From Neurospora tetraspora (lineage: Eukaryota; Ascomycota; Sordariomycetes; Sordariales; Sordariaceae), in contig NW_026944384.1 of the NCBI RefSeq assembly GCF_033439725.1, forward strand, positions 3,224,001-3,288,000: a DNA stretch of 64,000 nt. The letters are read 5' to 3'. The notes beneath the pieces are model-generated. The model was not told where the DNA came from, did no database searches, and saw only the letters and a list, made by a program, of their open reading frames with translations. Positions 13,283 to 24,486 of this stretch are shown here, in pieces. Both the position numbers and the translations under genes were made by a program. Every line of letters begins with the position of its first letter. Positions within the stretch are counted from its first letter, which is position 1.

Positions 13283-13729
13283 GGTACGAATAGGCCGCGA
13301 TAATCGGTAGGGAACTCGGTGTTTGTAACTCGCCAGGTAAGTATAGCGCCAAGAAGAAGGACTCGGGCAGTCGTCGAAGGCATTTTGAGCCTATTTTATA
13401 CATGGTCAGAGACGGACGGTGTTGGTCCGAAGGGTAATCTGAACAACCAGCTGTTTGAGTTTCACTTTAGCCAAAGACAGCCACCACGGAATTCCCCCTG
13501 CTCGCGCACACAAAGCCACCCTATTCATCCAGCGCGACATCCCGGATGGTAAGTAGGCGGTCGATCACTCGGGAGAAAATCTGGGGAAGGCGGGAACATC
13601 AACGGGGTTACATTTTCCAGAAAACCACCGAAGTGTGTAACAATCACCAAGAACCATGGAAGCAAAAGGGAACGACGCTGATAAACGGAACTTGTACTGA
13701 GTATTCTTTTCACCCCTCACTAACCCCTA
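13283..13729. other. Short intergenic region
   Basis: About 450 bp holds the hydrolase promoter and leader (its gene reads leftwards from 13282) and the 3' UTR of the sugar porter. No separate feature is seen. Confidence 0.5.
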
Positions 13730-15517
13730 CTACAACTCCCGATTCCCTCCATCACTACTTGAAGAAGTAATCGCATCATCCGCCCCAGGCGACTCAACAT
13801 GAGCCTTCGTCGGCTTTTCAGATCCAGGCGACTCAGGAATCAAGTGGCTCTGGTGGTGCTCAGCAGCCTTCTCAAAGTCGGCGCCGCCGATGCGCTTGCC
13901 ATCCTTGTCGTACCATCTGGGTTCCACCTTGGCCTGATGCACCACGGTAAAGTATCCCTTCCACCCATCGACCTTGCGGAAGATCATATCCATCTCCTCC
14001 AACGACCGGCACGCCGTTTCAGGGTAGAAGAAATAGATGACGGGAACAATAAAGGCGTTGATGACCGCAAATATGATGTAAGTCTGGTACTTGATGTTGT
14101 TGAACGCAACTGGCGTGATCATGACAACCATAAAGTTGAAGATCCAGTTCGCCGACGTGGACAGCGCGTTGGCCGGCGCACGGATGCGGAGTGGCACAAT
14201 CTCGGCCGGGTAAAGCCAGGACATGCCGAGCCAACCGATCGCAAACATGGTGTTGAAGACGAACAGGAACACGATTCCCGCAATCTGGCAAGGCTTGTCG
14301 TCCGGCCGGGAGTTGACGCCTGCCAGGATGGCCATGGTTGCCGCTTGGCCGATGGCACCGAACAACATGAGCTTGCGACGTCCGACGCGCTCCACGAGGA
14401 AGATGGCGGGCCAAGAAGCGATGAAGTACTCGGTGCCGTTGAGGGCGGCGAGGAGACGAGCCAGGAAGTCGGACATGCCGAGTCCACTGTAGATAACGGC
14501 AGCGTAGTATGTGATGAGGTTGATACCCGAGATTTGCTGGAAGACCTGGTTGACGTATGCCAGCAGCGTGCGGTGGAAGTTGCGGTCCTTGTCCATGGTG
14601 AAGAGGTCCTTGAAGCTGCCCTTGGACATCTCGACGACCGTCTCGTGGATGGAGTGGAATTCGGTGTCGACAATGGGGTCTTCGAGTTCCACGTCGTTGA
14701 GGGCGGCCAGAACTTCCTTGGCTTCCGCGTCACGGCCCTTGAAGATCAGCCAGCGAGGCGATTCGGGCAAGAAGGGGACGAAGATGACGATGAGAATGCA
14801 GAAGACGATCTGGAAGGCCAACGGGAAGCGCCAGGCAATTGAGCCGGGGGCAAAACTCAACCCGAGGTCTATCCAGTAACTCAACATGATACCGGCTGTG
14901 ACGAGAGATCCTTCGATCATGACCATCTTGCCTCGTTTGTGTGCTTTTGAAGTCTCGGATTGCCAAGTAGGGACCTGTGAGGGGTTAGTGAAAGTCCTCG
15001 AAGTTGAAGCTGAGGTTGAAACTCACTGTAGATGTGTTTCCTCCATTTCCAATGCCAGTAATAATGCGTCCGATTATGAAGTGTTCGAGGGTAGTAGCGC
15101 TCGCCTGGAGAATGGCACCGATGATCATGATGGAAGTTCCGAGAAGAATGATCTTCTTACGGCCTAAGGGATTGCCAATGAAGATGGTGATAATGGCGCC
15201 GATGAAACAGCCCAAGTTGTAGGAAGCGACGGAGATGCCTTGGTAGGTGGATCTCATAGAGGATTCGTGTGGGGTGAGGCCCGGTGCGTTGGGGTTAATG
15301 TCGGGAAAGGTATCATCGAGAAAGATAGGAAGAGTGAGAATGCCGCCCATGACACCTTGATCTATTGTCACTGGTGGTTAGAACTGCTTTTGGTCATAGT
15401 TGACTCTTCAACTTTTGCCCATGACATACCGTATCCGAAGAGCAGGAAATCACATCCTGCAATTGCGCCCACGGCCAGGTTGAGGGCCTGGCCTCTGAGC
15501 CCCAGGAATTGCTTCAT
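13730..15517 (-). CDS. MFS sugar porter (hexose-type transporter), 555 aa
   Basis: Three exons, 15517-15430, 15361-15027 and 14974-13730, have introns of 68 and 52 nt, both frame-consistent. The ATG at 15517 gives the usual short N-terminus before TM1. Sugar-porter signatures are all visible: FGYDQGVMGG at the exon 1/2 junction (TM1), NPLGRKK (loop 2-3), PESPRWLIF after TM6, ERVGRRK (loop 8-9) and PETACRSLEEMD after TM12. About 12 membrane helices fit the length. The hydrophilic C-terminal tail of about 70 residues is cytosolic. It probably imports a hexose or related polyol by proton symport at the plasma membrane; specificity is not readable. Confidence 0.92.
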
Positions 15518-17151
15518 GGCGACACTGTTCGATACAAAGCTTGCTCAATGTCGAAAGGTATGTGAAAACACAAGAGGACCATCAGAAGCATATGCAGAAG
15601 GGCATGCCGAGATCATATATAGAGACAGCACGTCGCTGATCACATTCCTGACTTGAGCAGATCATCTTTGGTATTACCCAAAAGTAACCAAGAACCAGGA
15701 ACACACCTCTCTCGGGGCTTCATGGCACGAGGAGACGAGCGTGACAAGGTAACATGGACGGGCAAGGGTAAACAGGGTCTTTGACAAACCTCTCTCATCT
15801 TTCTTTGTCAGGTCGTCGGCACTTTCCGTCTCGAGAGCCAGTAACGTCGTGTGGGCGTTATCCACAGAAATCATGTTGTTGGGTCCTTCGAGAGTCAGCA
15901 GTTGATCCCATGAACGACAAGATTCGTTCTCTCAGCTCAACCACTGTGCAGAACGCGGGGCCCCTCATTCTTCGGGCCTGAAGACCACCGAGAAGTTGTG
16001 GACTGGTGACCCTCTTTCCCCGATGAGCGAGGTGCCGTTGGCCGGCTTGGAGTCTCGCGGGTTCGACGGGCTCGGCGAATTCGTGGAGAACAGTTGAATC
16101 CGGGGGACGGAGCAGTGGGACTGGACCATGACGACGTCACCCTCGGGACCGGTTCTCGTCCTGAGTGGTGCGCATGTCCTGGCATTGGTGATGCACCTCG
16201 GTGGTAGACAGGTCTGATGGATCGACGGCTGGGCAACCTTTCTTGGGAGTCCAACAGCCCTACCCCACAGTCACTGACTGTAACTAAACCGCTTGAGACT
16301 TCATTGCCGTCCTCAGAATGCCGTTTTGGGGTTTTATGTCTGGCGTGATTGGAAGCAAGCAAGAGGAACTGGAGGATCTTCCAAAGTTCCAAGCTTTCTG
16401 ACTCGTGAGCGCTCTCCCCGTGGGGATTCTGGGGAAGCTTGTCTGGGGTTAAGTCGCTGAAGAGTGGACCCTTCGGTGAAGACAAGCTTACCTTAACCTT
16501 GCCATGTGGTTGGGGACGTAGCCAAGGAAGGTCAGCAAACGATGATTTTCAGGATTGTTGCCAATGAAACGTGTGATGCCGCATGCCCGAGGATGTACCG
16601 AATCTAGCCGGCGGTGTTGTCCAGAAAACGGCGAAGTTGTGGAAATGGAAAACTCGGAGTCGTTGGCGTCGTCAAGGCGAACTATCTGATCGTTGTCGAC
16701 CACATACTATCGCCGTTTATATGAAGAAGGAGAATAGACTGGAATGGTTCGGTGTTGGAGGAAAAAATACCTGACTCCAGGAAGTTTTGGGATCACCGTG
16801 AAGTTGGGGTTTTGTTGATCACATGCACCTGCCAAACAGTTGAAGCTCACTGCACTGACGATCGCAGCATTCAGATGCGGGGTAGGTACTCTCAGTGGGA
16901 TACCGTTAGCACAGAACAGCATGATTCTTGATGATATAAGTGAAAGAGGAGTTATCTGGTAAATCTCCATATAAATAAACTTTCTTGAAAAGGCACATGA
17001 ACACAGAGCGCTTTTCTGCATTTCACGATGTTTTAAGATTTAAAAGGAAGCCGACAAACAGAACATGACTAACGAGGTAGCCCACGATGTACCACATGCA
17101 CTAACATTAACATACTGGCCCTGTGAATCTCTTCCGTACCAATTTCCTCCT
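15518..17151. other. Intergenic, sugar-porter promoter side; no gene supported
   Basis: This 1.6 kb should hold the sugar-porter promoter and leader and the 3' UTR of the S9 peptidase. A 182-codon minus-strand frame (15937-16485) begins only with TTG and has biased Arg/Ser/Pro composition, so it is not accepted as a gene. Confidence 0.45.
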
Positions 17152-19251
17152 TCAACTTTTAATCCCCAGCAACGTCTTCCTCCACCACTTCCCACACTCC
17201 AGCAGCGCCAGCTTCAGATTATCAGCGTGCCTGAACATGTGTCCTTCGCCTTTGAGAACGACCATCTTGACATCTCCACCGTTTCTTTCGACTTCCTGCC
17301 TGATATCCTCGCTCTGCGCAATCGGCACGACAGGGTCGGCATCCCCATGGATCAGTAGCAATGGAGAAGTGATGCGTCGGGCATGATACAAAGGACTACG
17401 CTCCCGAAACAGCTCAAACTTTTCTTCCTCGGTTTTGCCTTCGAGCCCCAGGAGTGTTTGCAGGTAATGTAGCTCCAGCTTATGCGTTTCCTCGTCTAGT
17501 GTCTTGAGGTCGCTGATGCCACACATGCTGATTCCTCCGGCAAACACGTCCGGAAATCCTGTCAAGCATTGCAAAACACAGTAGCCGCCCGAGCTCACGC
17601 CTTCGATACCGACGCGAGAACCATCAATCCGTCCGGAGTTCGCGAGATATCGGACCGTTTCGATCACATCGTCACGGTCGACTATACCAAACTCTCCACG
17701 CAGTGCCTCGCGGTACGCCTTTCCATGCGCAGACGAGCCGGTATAGTTGGAGAAGCAGAACGCATACCCTCGGCTCGTGAAATATTGCACCCTCATGCTG
17801 AGCCCTGGTGGGTTGTATGCGGTCGGCCCGCCGTGGGGTTGGATGATCAGTGGAGGAAGCGTTCCTTTTGGTCCCTCGTATTTGGGGTTGAACGGAAGCC
17901 AAAGGAACCCATGCACCTCCCGTCGTGGCTCGTCGGTCGTTGTGAATCGGATATGCTCCGGCGACGAGAAAAACTCTTCTCGCAACTGGAACCGGCTTTC
18001 AACCGAAGACCCGAGATGCTCAGACCTGAGTGTCAGATCCGGCGAGATGGCGAAACAGTAGACACCAGGTGGTGTGCGATAACCGCTGGCAATGGCTAGC
18101 ACCGAGTTCTTTGAAAGCCGTGCTAGGCAGTCCATACGAATGCTCGTGTTGGTCAAAGGAGGGTCCAACTTTGTCACCTTGCGGGTTTCCAAGTTAACGT
18201 GCCACAAACTCCATCTCTCCGAATCGAACCGGGGCCGCAACAATCTCCTTGTCTGTCAGAAACACGTAACTCTGGGCTCCAACAGCCTCATGCGCATCCC
18301 CGAACTCCGCGTCTTCCCATCCCGGTAGCAGAATCGGCTCGCTATCACCCTTGTGATATTTCCACAACTGACGAAAGCCGGACTTGTCGCTACCAAAGTA
18401 GAGTTGCCCGTCAGGTCCCCATCTAGGCTCTGCAGCTGTTGATGTATCATCGCCTCCAACGATCTTCACGTCTGAAACGGTTGAGTTGGTGAGGTCAAGG
18501 TTCATCACGCTCAGCTTCGCTCCCCAGAACGGCATGTTAGGGTGGTCCCAGTGGATATGACAAATCTGTGTCATATCAGTAGGGTTGAACCGCGGGTAAG
18601 CGACGAAGTCGTGCTGTCCGCTACCCCTAAGACTCCTGACCTCGCCGGTCTCGATGTGGATAAGGACCACACTGTTTCTCACGTCTTCCGGCTTAGGATT
18701 GGTGTGGTCCTCTTCGACGGCAAGAACCCACGGTGTGCCTGGGTGGCAGTTGAAATCACCGTACCGGTGTGTTTCAGACTTGAACAAGACCTGGCGCTCC
18801 CATTTCTGTTCTTTTTCGTTTGAAATCAGTACGTTTACTGTCTTAGCGCGCGCGTCGGAGTAGATGATCTTGAATTGTTCGCCAGACCACAATGCGTACG
18901 GCAACCCTCCGTACTCGTAGAGGGAGGTCGAAGCACTGTCCTGGTAGTCATTGTCCTCGAATTTTTCTTCGAGGATATCCATAGTCCCAGTGAGAACATC
19001 CTCCTTATAGAACCTGAGCTCAACAATCGTCTGTGAGCCATCTGGGCGGGATTGAAGGGCGAAGGATCTTCCTGTTCGGGGCTGCGGAAATGCATGTCAG
19101 CGGCCAGGTTTCGTGCTTGCAGGAATCAAAGACTCACACAAACTCTGGGAGAAGTGATGTTGCAACTCCCAGCGGTCACAGCTTCTGCGGTAATCTCGCT
19201 TTCCCACTCCCCATACGGGGCAACAATCCTTTGGTCAGTTGATGCCGCCAT
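17152..19251 (-). CDS. S9-family peptidase (prolyl oligopeptidase/acylaminoacyl type), one frame break
   Basis: Exon 1 is 19251-19138 (ATG 19251) and the intron 19137-19082 joins in phase 0 to exon 2. The N-terminal part reads as a beta-propeller (for example PRWGPDGQLYFGSDKSG). The C-terminal alpha/beta-hydrolase has LIIQPHGGP, the nucleophile elbow GVSSGGY, the acid HGDADPVVP and the catalytic His in GEGHMF, so all triad residues are present. Together the product is about 690 residues, the normal S9C size. The propeller frame stops at 18194, while the catalytic frame is open from about 18252. The two overlap by about 50 nt, and no GT-AG intron of viable length explains the switch. A one-base indel, real or a sequencing error, is the simplest reading. 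The enzyme releases N-terminal residues or dipeptides from peptides in the cytosol (family knowledge). Confidence 0.82.
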
Positions 19252-19697
19252 GTTGATGGATATCGCAATTATCCGACTCGGTCGCTCTGTCAAGATGGTG
19301 AGTTTCTGGAGATTTGATATCGTCGGCCGATTTGGTCTTCCAGCAGACCACACTAAGAAGACATGAGTGAAGCTGACAGTCTAGTGTTGGGTTAACAATT
19401 GCGATAGGGTGACAGTCATCATAAAGCCGTGCCTTCCCTAACTCTGTCGCAGACCGCAAGAGGAACCGGTGAGCGGATTCTCTGTGCCACCGACCCCTCA
19501 TCATCTTTCTAGCTCGGATTTGGTAGCACAGAGTCATCTCTTCGAGACAGGTCTGCTGCACAACGTTATCGACCACCTACCGCCGTGACAAATGCCACTG
19601 GGTGCTGCCTGGCATCATCTTAAAACTCCTTTGATTCGATAGCGTATATTATTACCTCCTCTCCGGCAAAGTCTGCCTCCCGTCTGTTGAGATTCCT
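19252..19697. other. Short intergenic region
   Basis: About 450 bp between the S9 peptidase start (reads left) and the 3' end of the next minus-strand gene. It contains the peptidase promoter; nothing else is seen. Confidence 0.5.
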
Positions 19698-20728
19698 TCA
19701 TAAATCATCTATCATCCCATCTTGGGCAGTCCAGCCCTTATACCCCCTCATTGCCTCACAATCCAGGTAATTATTCTCGATGAACGGCGTCGCCACTTGC
19801 ACCCCGTACACATCCGTCCACTCCCACTCCCGTTGCCCTCCTCGACTAGCGTCGTCCGAGTCCGAACCTGATGGGTCCGAATCCGAGTCCGAATCTAACT
19901 CTCCTTCTGCAACAAACGGAAACACATTAACGGCTTTAACCCTCCCTCTTACCGGCACCGGCGCAAACTTTCCCCTAGACATGGACGTGTCGAAAAGCCG
20001 GATCATGTTATCGCAAGTACCGCCTGGACTGGCAAAAGTAGGTTGGTTGGTGATGTTTTTGAAGAAGTCCAAGGAGTAAGGAGGACTGCCAGAGTTGGAC
20101 TCGAAAGAGGAGGAGGAAACGAGACGGGTCATCTCCAGCTCTATCGACATCTCGTTCTCTTTGCTCAAATCGACATTGTCCTCAACAGAGGAGTTAGTAC
20201 CCAAGGCGTTGAATGCGGTCGAAACCCCCTTGAAGTACGTATTCCCATTCAGCAGCGCTCTATAAGCCTCACACTCAGGCTCAAAACTCGCCGGCGAAAC
20301 CCGCGTCCCGTAGGCTCGCGAGCCGTCAATGGCGATGTCGTTGCCGACGCTGATCAACTGCGCCGGAGCCCAGCGGTAGGAGGAGTAGCGGTCGCCGGAG
20401 GGGCCGGAGGGGGAGAGGAAGGGGAATTCGAAGCCGATGCGCTGTGGGTTTCCACACATTAATCATCGACTCACTGTCTAAGGCAACAGGGAACAGAAAG
20501 ACATACAGAAAAATCCTCCAACACAATCCCATACGCCCTCAGCTGAATATCATGATCATGCGCCGCTTGCAGCAAAACGGGGTACATTCCCTCGGGAAAA
20601 TCGGGAACGAGGGATCTATATGCCAATTCGAGGATGGCGTATTGTGAAGGGACCAGCCGGCGAGCGAGGAATAGGGGGATGGGGATGATGACCCCCTTGG
20701 TAAGTCTTTTGCCATCTCCCATCTCCAT
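19698..20728 (-). CDS. Uncharacterised protein with acidic DS-rich insert, about 321 aa
   Basis: Two exons, 20728-20507 and 20441-19698, flank a 65-nt intron (GTATGT...CACAG, phase 0). The fold is not recognised with certainty. Conserved-looking segments (SSYRWAPAQLISVGNDIAI, AFGTRV-like AYGTRVSPASFEPEC, GNTYFKG, QVATPFIENNYLDCEAMRGY) suggest a compact beta-rich enzyme. A distant acetoacetate-decarboxylase-like fold is possible but weakly held. Between these parts lies an acidic low-complexity stretch (LDSDSDSDPSGSDSDD) that looks like a loop insertion. There is no signal peptide. The start at ATG 20728 is the first in frame, but an additional 5' exon cannot be excluded. It is head to head with the GIY-YIG-like gene across only about 240 bp. 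Confidence 0.65.
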
Positions 20729-20970
20729 TTTCCCCTTCCTCCACTAATACCTTCGGCCACTGCAGGGAACTCTTGAGATGCCCCACCTGTCGAGTGTTCC
20801 TTCCTTGGGAAAGATCCAACAGCAGCAGCAGCAGCAGCAGAGTGTTCCTTCCTTGGGAAAGATGGAAAAAATCTGCTGCTGCTGCTGGATCTTTTACCCT
20901 TCTTGTTGGTTCCTCTCTGTTTTTGTTTCTCTTCTCTTGGTAGTTGTCCCCATCTAGAGACAAAGCCATC
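20729..20970. promoter_or_regulatory. Compact divergent promoter with CAG/CTG repeats and a 24-bp duplication
   Basis: The region sits between two divergent ATGs (20728 minus, 20971 plus). It contains an exact direct duplication of 24 bp (20792-20815 and 20840-20863) enclosing a CAG run. A CTG run ending in GGATC follows at about 20873-20893 and pairs imperfectly with the upstream GATCCAACAG(CAG)n, so a hairpin can form. Confidence 0.55.
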
Positions 20971-22445
20971 ATGGTTCAGACCAGAGCGAGGACAGCAGCT
21001 GTCGCAGCTGCCACAGCAGCTGTCGCAGCTGCCACAGCAGTCGGCAAGCTCAGCGACGAGCTGAGCGAATATGAAGGCTTCAACGAAGATGAAGACTTCG
21101 ACTTCAACGAAGATCAAGACTATCCGGAGCTACAGGCAACATGGGAAGCGACATTCATCGAAAAGACCTTCGCTGCGTACTGTTCCTGGGTCGGTGGCCG
21201 GAAGTCTTCAATCCGCAAGCAACTGCCGTCGACGCAAGTGCTCTGGGAAACGGTACTTGACATCCAATTGTCGTTCAGCCCCTGCCTCTCGAATATCATA
21301 CAAGCACACCATCCGCAACACTCGATGCACTGAAATCCCTGCCAGAATTTTCGTATGCCGACGAACCCGCTTGGACGGTGTATCTCCTCATTCTTGAACA
21401 TCCAGAGCACCCACCCATGGTCTATGTCGGTAGCGGGACCGACATGAAGAAAGGCACACATAAACGCTTCAAGGACTATGACAGGAACTACCAGTTGTCG
21501 AGTTTGACGGCCATTGCGCGCAAAAACGGCCATCATATCTCCAACAAGAAAATTCTGATGTCGGCCCAATGCCCAGAAGCATATTTGGTTCTTCCCGGTC
21601 GCGCTCTCTTTCTCATTGTCGAGACAGCAATGTCACATGCGCTTTGCGCATACGAAGACAAAAGTATCCTCGACACAAACCTGACGAATCACCAGTGGGG
21701 TTTGGCGGAATATGAGGGGCTATGTTCGCATCACTCTTGGTATGAAGGACTCCGTTTTGGCGATTGGTTCACAGAAGGCTTGTCCAAATCCGAACTGTCG
21801 GCAGCCTTGGCCCGGTCATCAGCCAAACGGCTGGCACAGAGACTGGCCAAGCGCAATGACAAGAAGGAGGATGTCATTTTGGCATCGAGGGCGCGTTGGC
21901 AGTCGATCAAAGAAGACCCTGTCAAGCATGCCAAACATATTGCCATGACAAAACGGTGGCGTGACGCCAACAGGGAGCACCTCAATGCGAAAGAGAGGAG
22001 GAGGAGATTGAAGTTGAAAGCCGACCCTGTCAAGTATCGTCAACATCTTGACAGGAGGAATCAGGTCTATCACCAAAACAAGGACCGTTCTAATGCGCGT
22101 GCTAGGGAGTATAGGGCCGCAAACAAGGACAAAGTCACTGCGTCAGAACGTCAGTATGCTGCCGCAAATAGGGACAAAATGAATGCGTCACAACGTCGGT
22201 ATGCTGCCGCAAACAAGGACAAAATCAATGCGTCAAAACGTCGGTATGCTGCCGCAAATAGGGACAAAATCAATGCGCGTGCTAGGGAGTATAGGGCCGC
22301 AAACAAGGACAAAGTCACTGCGTCAAAACGTCGGTGGGCTGCCGCTAACAGGGACAAAATCAGTGTTGCAAAGAAGAAATCCCGAGCTTCATCAGGTCTT
22401 GATGGAAAAGACTCCCGTGGCGTTGTTAGGGAAGGTGGTGGCTAG
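20971..22445 (+). CDS. GIY-YIG-like nuclease-domain protein with C-terminal basic repeats (frame interrupted)
   Basis: The N-terminal part starts at ATG 20971 (MVQTRARTAAV, with an Ala-rich 21-bp duplication), then an acidic stretch and CSWVGGRKSSIRKQL. The main part lies in another frame that is open from 21261 and includes QPLPLEYHTSTPSATL. It contains a GIY-YIG-like core (VYLLILEHP, VYVGSGT, HKRFKDYD, then a possible catalytic Glu in LFLIVETAMSH). The C-terminal 170 residues are strongly basic, with about seven repeats of roughly 15 residues of type NASKRRYAAANRDKI. They resemble the modular DNA-binding repeats beside phage and homing endonucleases. The two frames meet between 21237 and 21290. 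Either a very short intron (21238-21278, 41 nt, phase 0) or an indel would account for it. A nuclease or DNA-binding role is inferred from the fold only. Confidence 0.6.
22090..22370 (+). repeat. Tandem repeats encoding basic helical units
   Basis: Imperfect repeats of about 45 bp (for example GCGTCAAAACGTCGGTATGC and close variants) encode the KRRYAAANRDKINA-type units of the GIY-YIG-like protein. Units alternate between YAAANRDK and YRAANKDK, and a longer higher-order copy (ARAREYRAANKDKVTAS) occurs twice, at about 22095 and 22275. Confidence 0.8.
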
Positions 22446-22766
22446 GGGGTTGGGTTGGTCGTGGGTGGTTTTGCAGATGTTTTGGCTGTCGTTCTCCTGC
22501 GGGTTTTGGTATTGTGGTTGTTGTGGTATTGGGGGTTGTTGTTGGGTTGTGGTGGTGGTAATCGATGCTGATGATGTGCCTGCTTGGCTGAGAAGAAGGG
22601 CAGTTGAGAAGACGATGAGGACTGCCGCCACGATGTGGAGGAGTGGCTTTTGGAGTGACATTAGAGTCGCTTTGGATGAAGAAGATGCTTCCCGCTGGCG
22701 ACGAAGGGTCCTGACCCGGGGGGGATGGAGGGGGGAGCTGAGTAGAGGGAAGCGTGAGGGTGACAT
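22392..22766 (-). CDS. Possible small membrane or secreted protein, 124 aa (low confidence)
   Basis: A minus-strand frame runs from ATG 22766 to a stop at 22392 and overlaps the 3' end of the GIY-YIG-like gene by about 50 bp. It has a basic N-terminus, one clear hydrophobic segment (LLHIVAAVLIVFSTALLL, about residues 42-59) and a Thr/Gln/Pro-rich tail, as in a type II membrane protein. No homologue is recognised. The opposite strand is repeat-flanking UTR, so coding is uncertain. Confidence 0.3.
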   Translation of the reverse strand: MSPSRFPLLSSPLHPPRVRTLRRQREASSSSKATLMSLQKPLLHIVAAVLIVFSTALLLSQAGTSSASITTTTTQQQPPIPQQPQYQNPQENDSQNICKTTHDQPNPLATTFPNNATGVFSIKT

Positions 22767-24486
22767 GGCCACAACACCAGGTGAGACTTGCTCAAGAGGT
22801 GAGAGATGGTGAGATGGAAATTAAGCAATAGACAAACGATGAACGTCGAAAAGAGGGACAGGAGAAAAGGAGAAATATATGAGGGATGAAGGACGAACAC
22901 TAAACCTACTCGACCCGGTACTTGAACACTTACCATCCCAACAAGACATTCATTATCTCCGGTCAGAGAGCTCCATCTATTGATTTTCTTTTTACCCATA
23001 CCATCCCATCCCCATTTGGGGGTCGGCCGGGTATCAGCATCCTCAATACCTTTTGGAGTACGTGTTTGTTATGTGTTTCCAAAAACCCTCTAGAGATCCA
23101 TATACAGACAGACACTTGTCAAGTAAAGCCTGCGACTAACAGTAATCTAAATGTATTTCCTGATCGGGACGGAATTCTGTAACATGTCTGATGTTGCTTC
23201 ACTCAAAGCAGCCAAGACTCAAGGGTGGGTGGACAAGAAACGGCAGCGAAGTTAGCCGAGCACCATAACTGACAACTGACTAGAGTACAGTAGTCGGGTG
23301 TTCGTTTCGGATGTAAGAGCTTGCGAGACAAACTTCCTTGTTACATCCAGTCAATATGTAAGGGAAGTCGTTGTGAAGTTGTGGGTACGACCAGAATCTT
23401 GGGCCCCGGGTTGGTTCCGGTTCCCGAACGGGTTGTCGCGTGCCGGTCCGGTTGTGTTAGTGGTGAATGGAGGTGATGTGCAGGGTAGGTAAACTATTTT
23501 TGGGATCCTTGCGAACCTTATCGACAGGTGGGTATTCTGAGTTCAAGGACGGCCGAAGGATGTTGTTATCTGATTGACCCAAAATGTCCACTTACCCGTC
23601 AATAACTTCACTGCAGGACGTTCATACCTACAAGTTGTGCAATCATACTTTGTTCTCAGTTCTCACCTCAGCCCAAATCCCTCAAGCGGCGCGGGAGTGA
23701 AATTTGCCGACCCGACCACAACGGTATTACCTTCTCAACGCCACGTGAATATTTCCTTATGATTGTGAATCTTGCTACGGGTGTCTAGTAACCGTTGCAA
23801 TTCGTGGTCTAGAACGGCCACATGATTTCTTATTTTCCGAGAGTGCCGCCGATCTCTCTCCGTTTCTGTCTTGCAAGTATAGCCGGGGCGAGCAGTCAGC
23901 TAGGCGGTGGTCGTGACGGCGACGGCGGCGGCGGCCCGCAGGTCAATCCGGATCTTGTTCTTTCCGGTGTAAGACTTCCCGGTGGGAATTGTAGTGTGTG
24001 GTGTGTAATTTGATTGATTTGCTAACAGGTGGTGGCTGAAATGGTCCCGCCGACTCTTGGTGTTTACCGTCGTCCTTCGTGGCTGATAAAAATATTATGC
24101 GGCTCTTCCCCTTTGGCAAAGGTTTCTGGTCGTGATAATTGTCGACGAATGATTTTGTGTATGCTTGGGGTCGATCCTCCTTCTCTCGTTCCAGGAGGTG
24201 TATTGGAGGTGTTTCAAGGTCTCTGTCTCAAGGAGGTGAGATTACCGAGACAATATTGCCCCGTGCTTGCCGCCCGGCAACAACTGTTAGCATTTTGGGT
24301 CAAGTTCTCCTTTCCGCGGATGGGATGAACTGGTAGAATTCCATCGCCTAGATCAAGTCCGTCAAGTTCTCGCTAATGATACATTGTATGGGGTATATAC
24401 CTTTATCTCATCATACATGTCACTCACCACTGCTACTGTACATACCTCGCAAGGATTCATTCCCTTCAACTTCCCCGGGCCCATCT
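22767..24486. other. Intergenic, no gene seen
   Basis: This 1.7 kb lies between the GIY-YIG-like/antisense pair and the 3' end of PGS1. The short plus-strand frames (60-99 codons) lack good starts or recognisable motifs. Confidence 0.5.

Noticed and set aside
13799-14842. 347-codon plus-strand frame
   Set aside because: It lies wholly antisense to the well-supported sugar porter and has the His/Asp/Val/Arg-rich composition of a reversed GC-rich coding frame.
15937-16485. 182-codon minus-strand frame
   Set aside because: No ATG start (TTG only), biased composition, no motif, lies in a promoter region.
8578-19251. P450, hydrolase, transporter and peptidase as one biosynthetic cluster
   Set aside because: There is no synthase or backbone enzyme, spacings are ordinary, and the shared strand alone is weak evidence.
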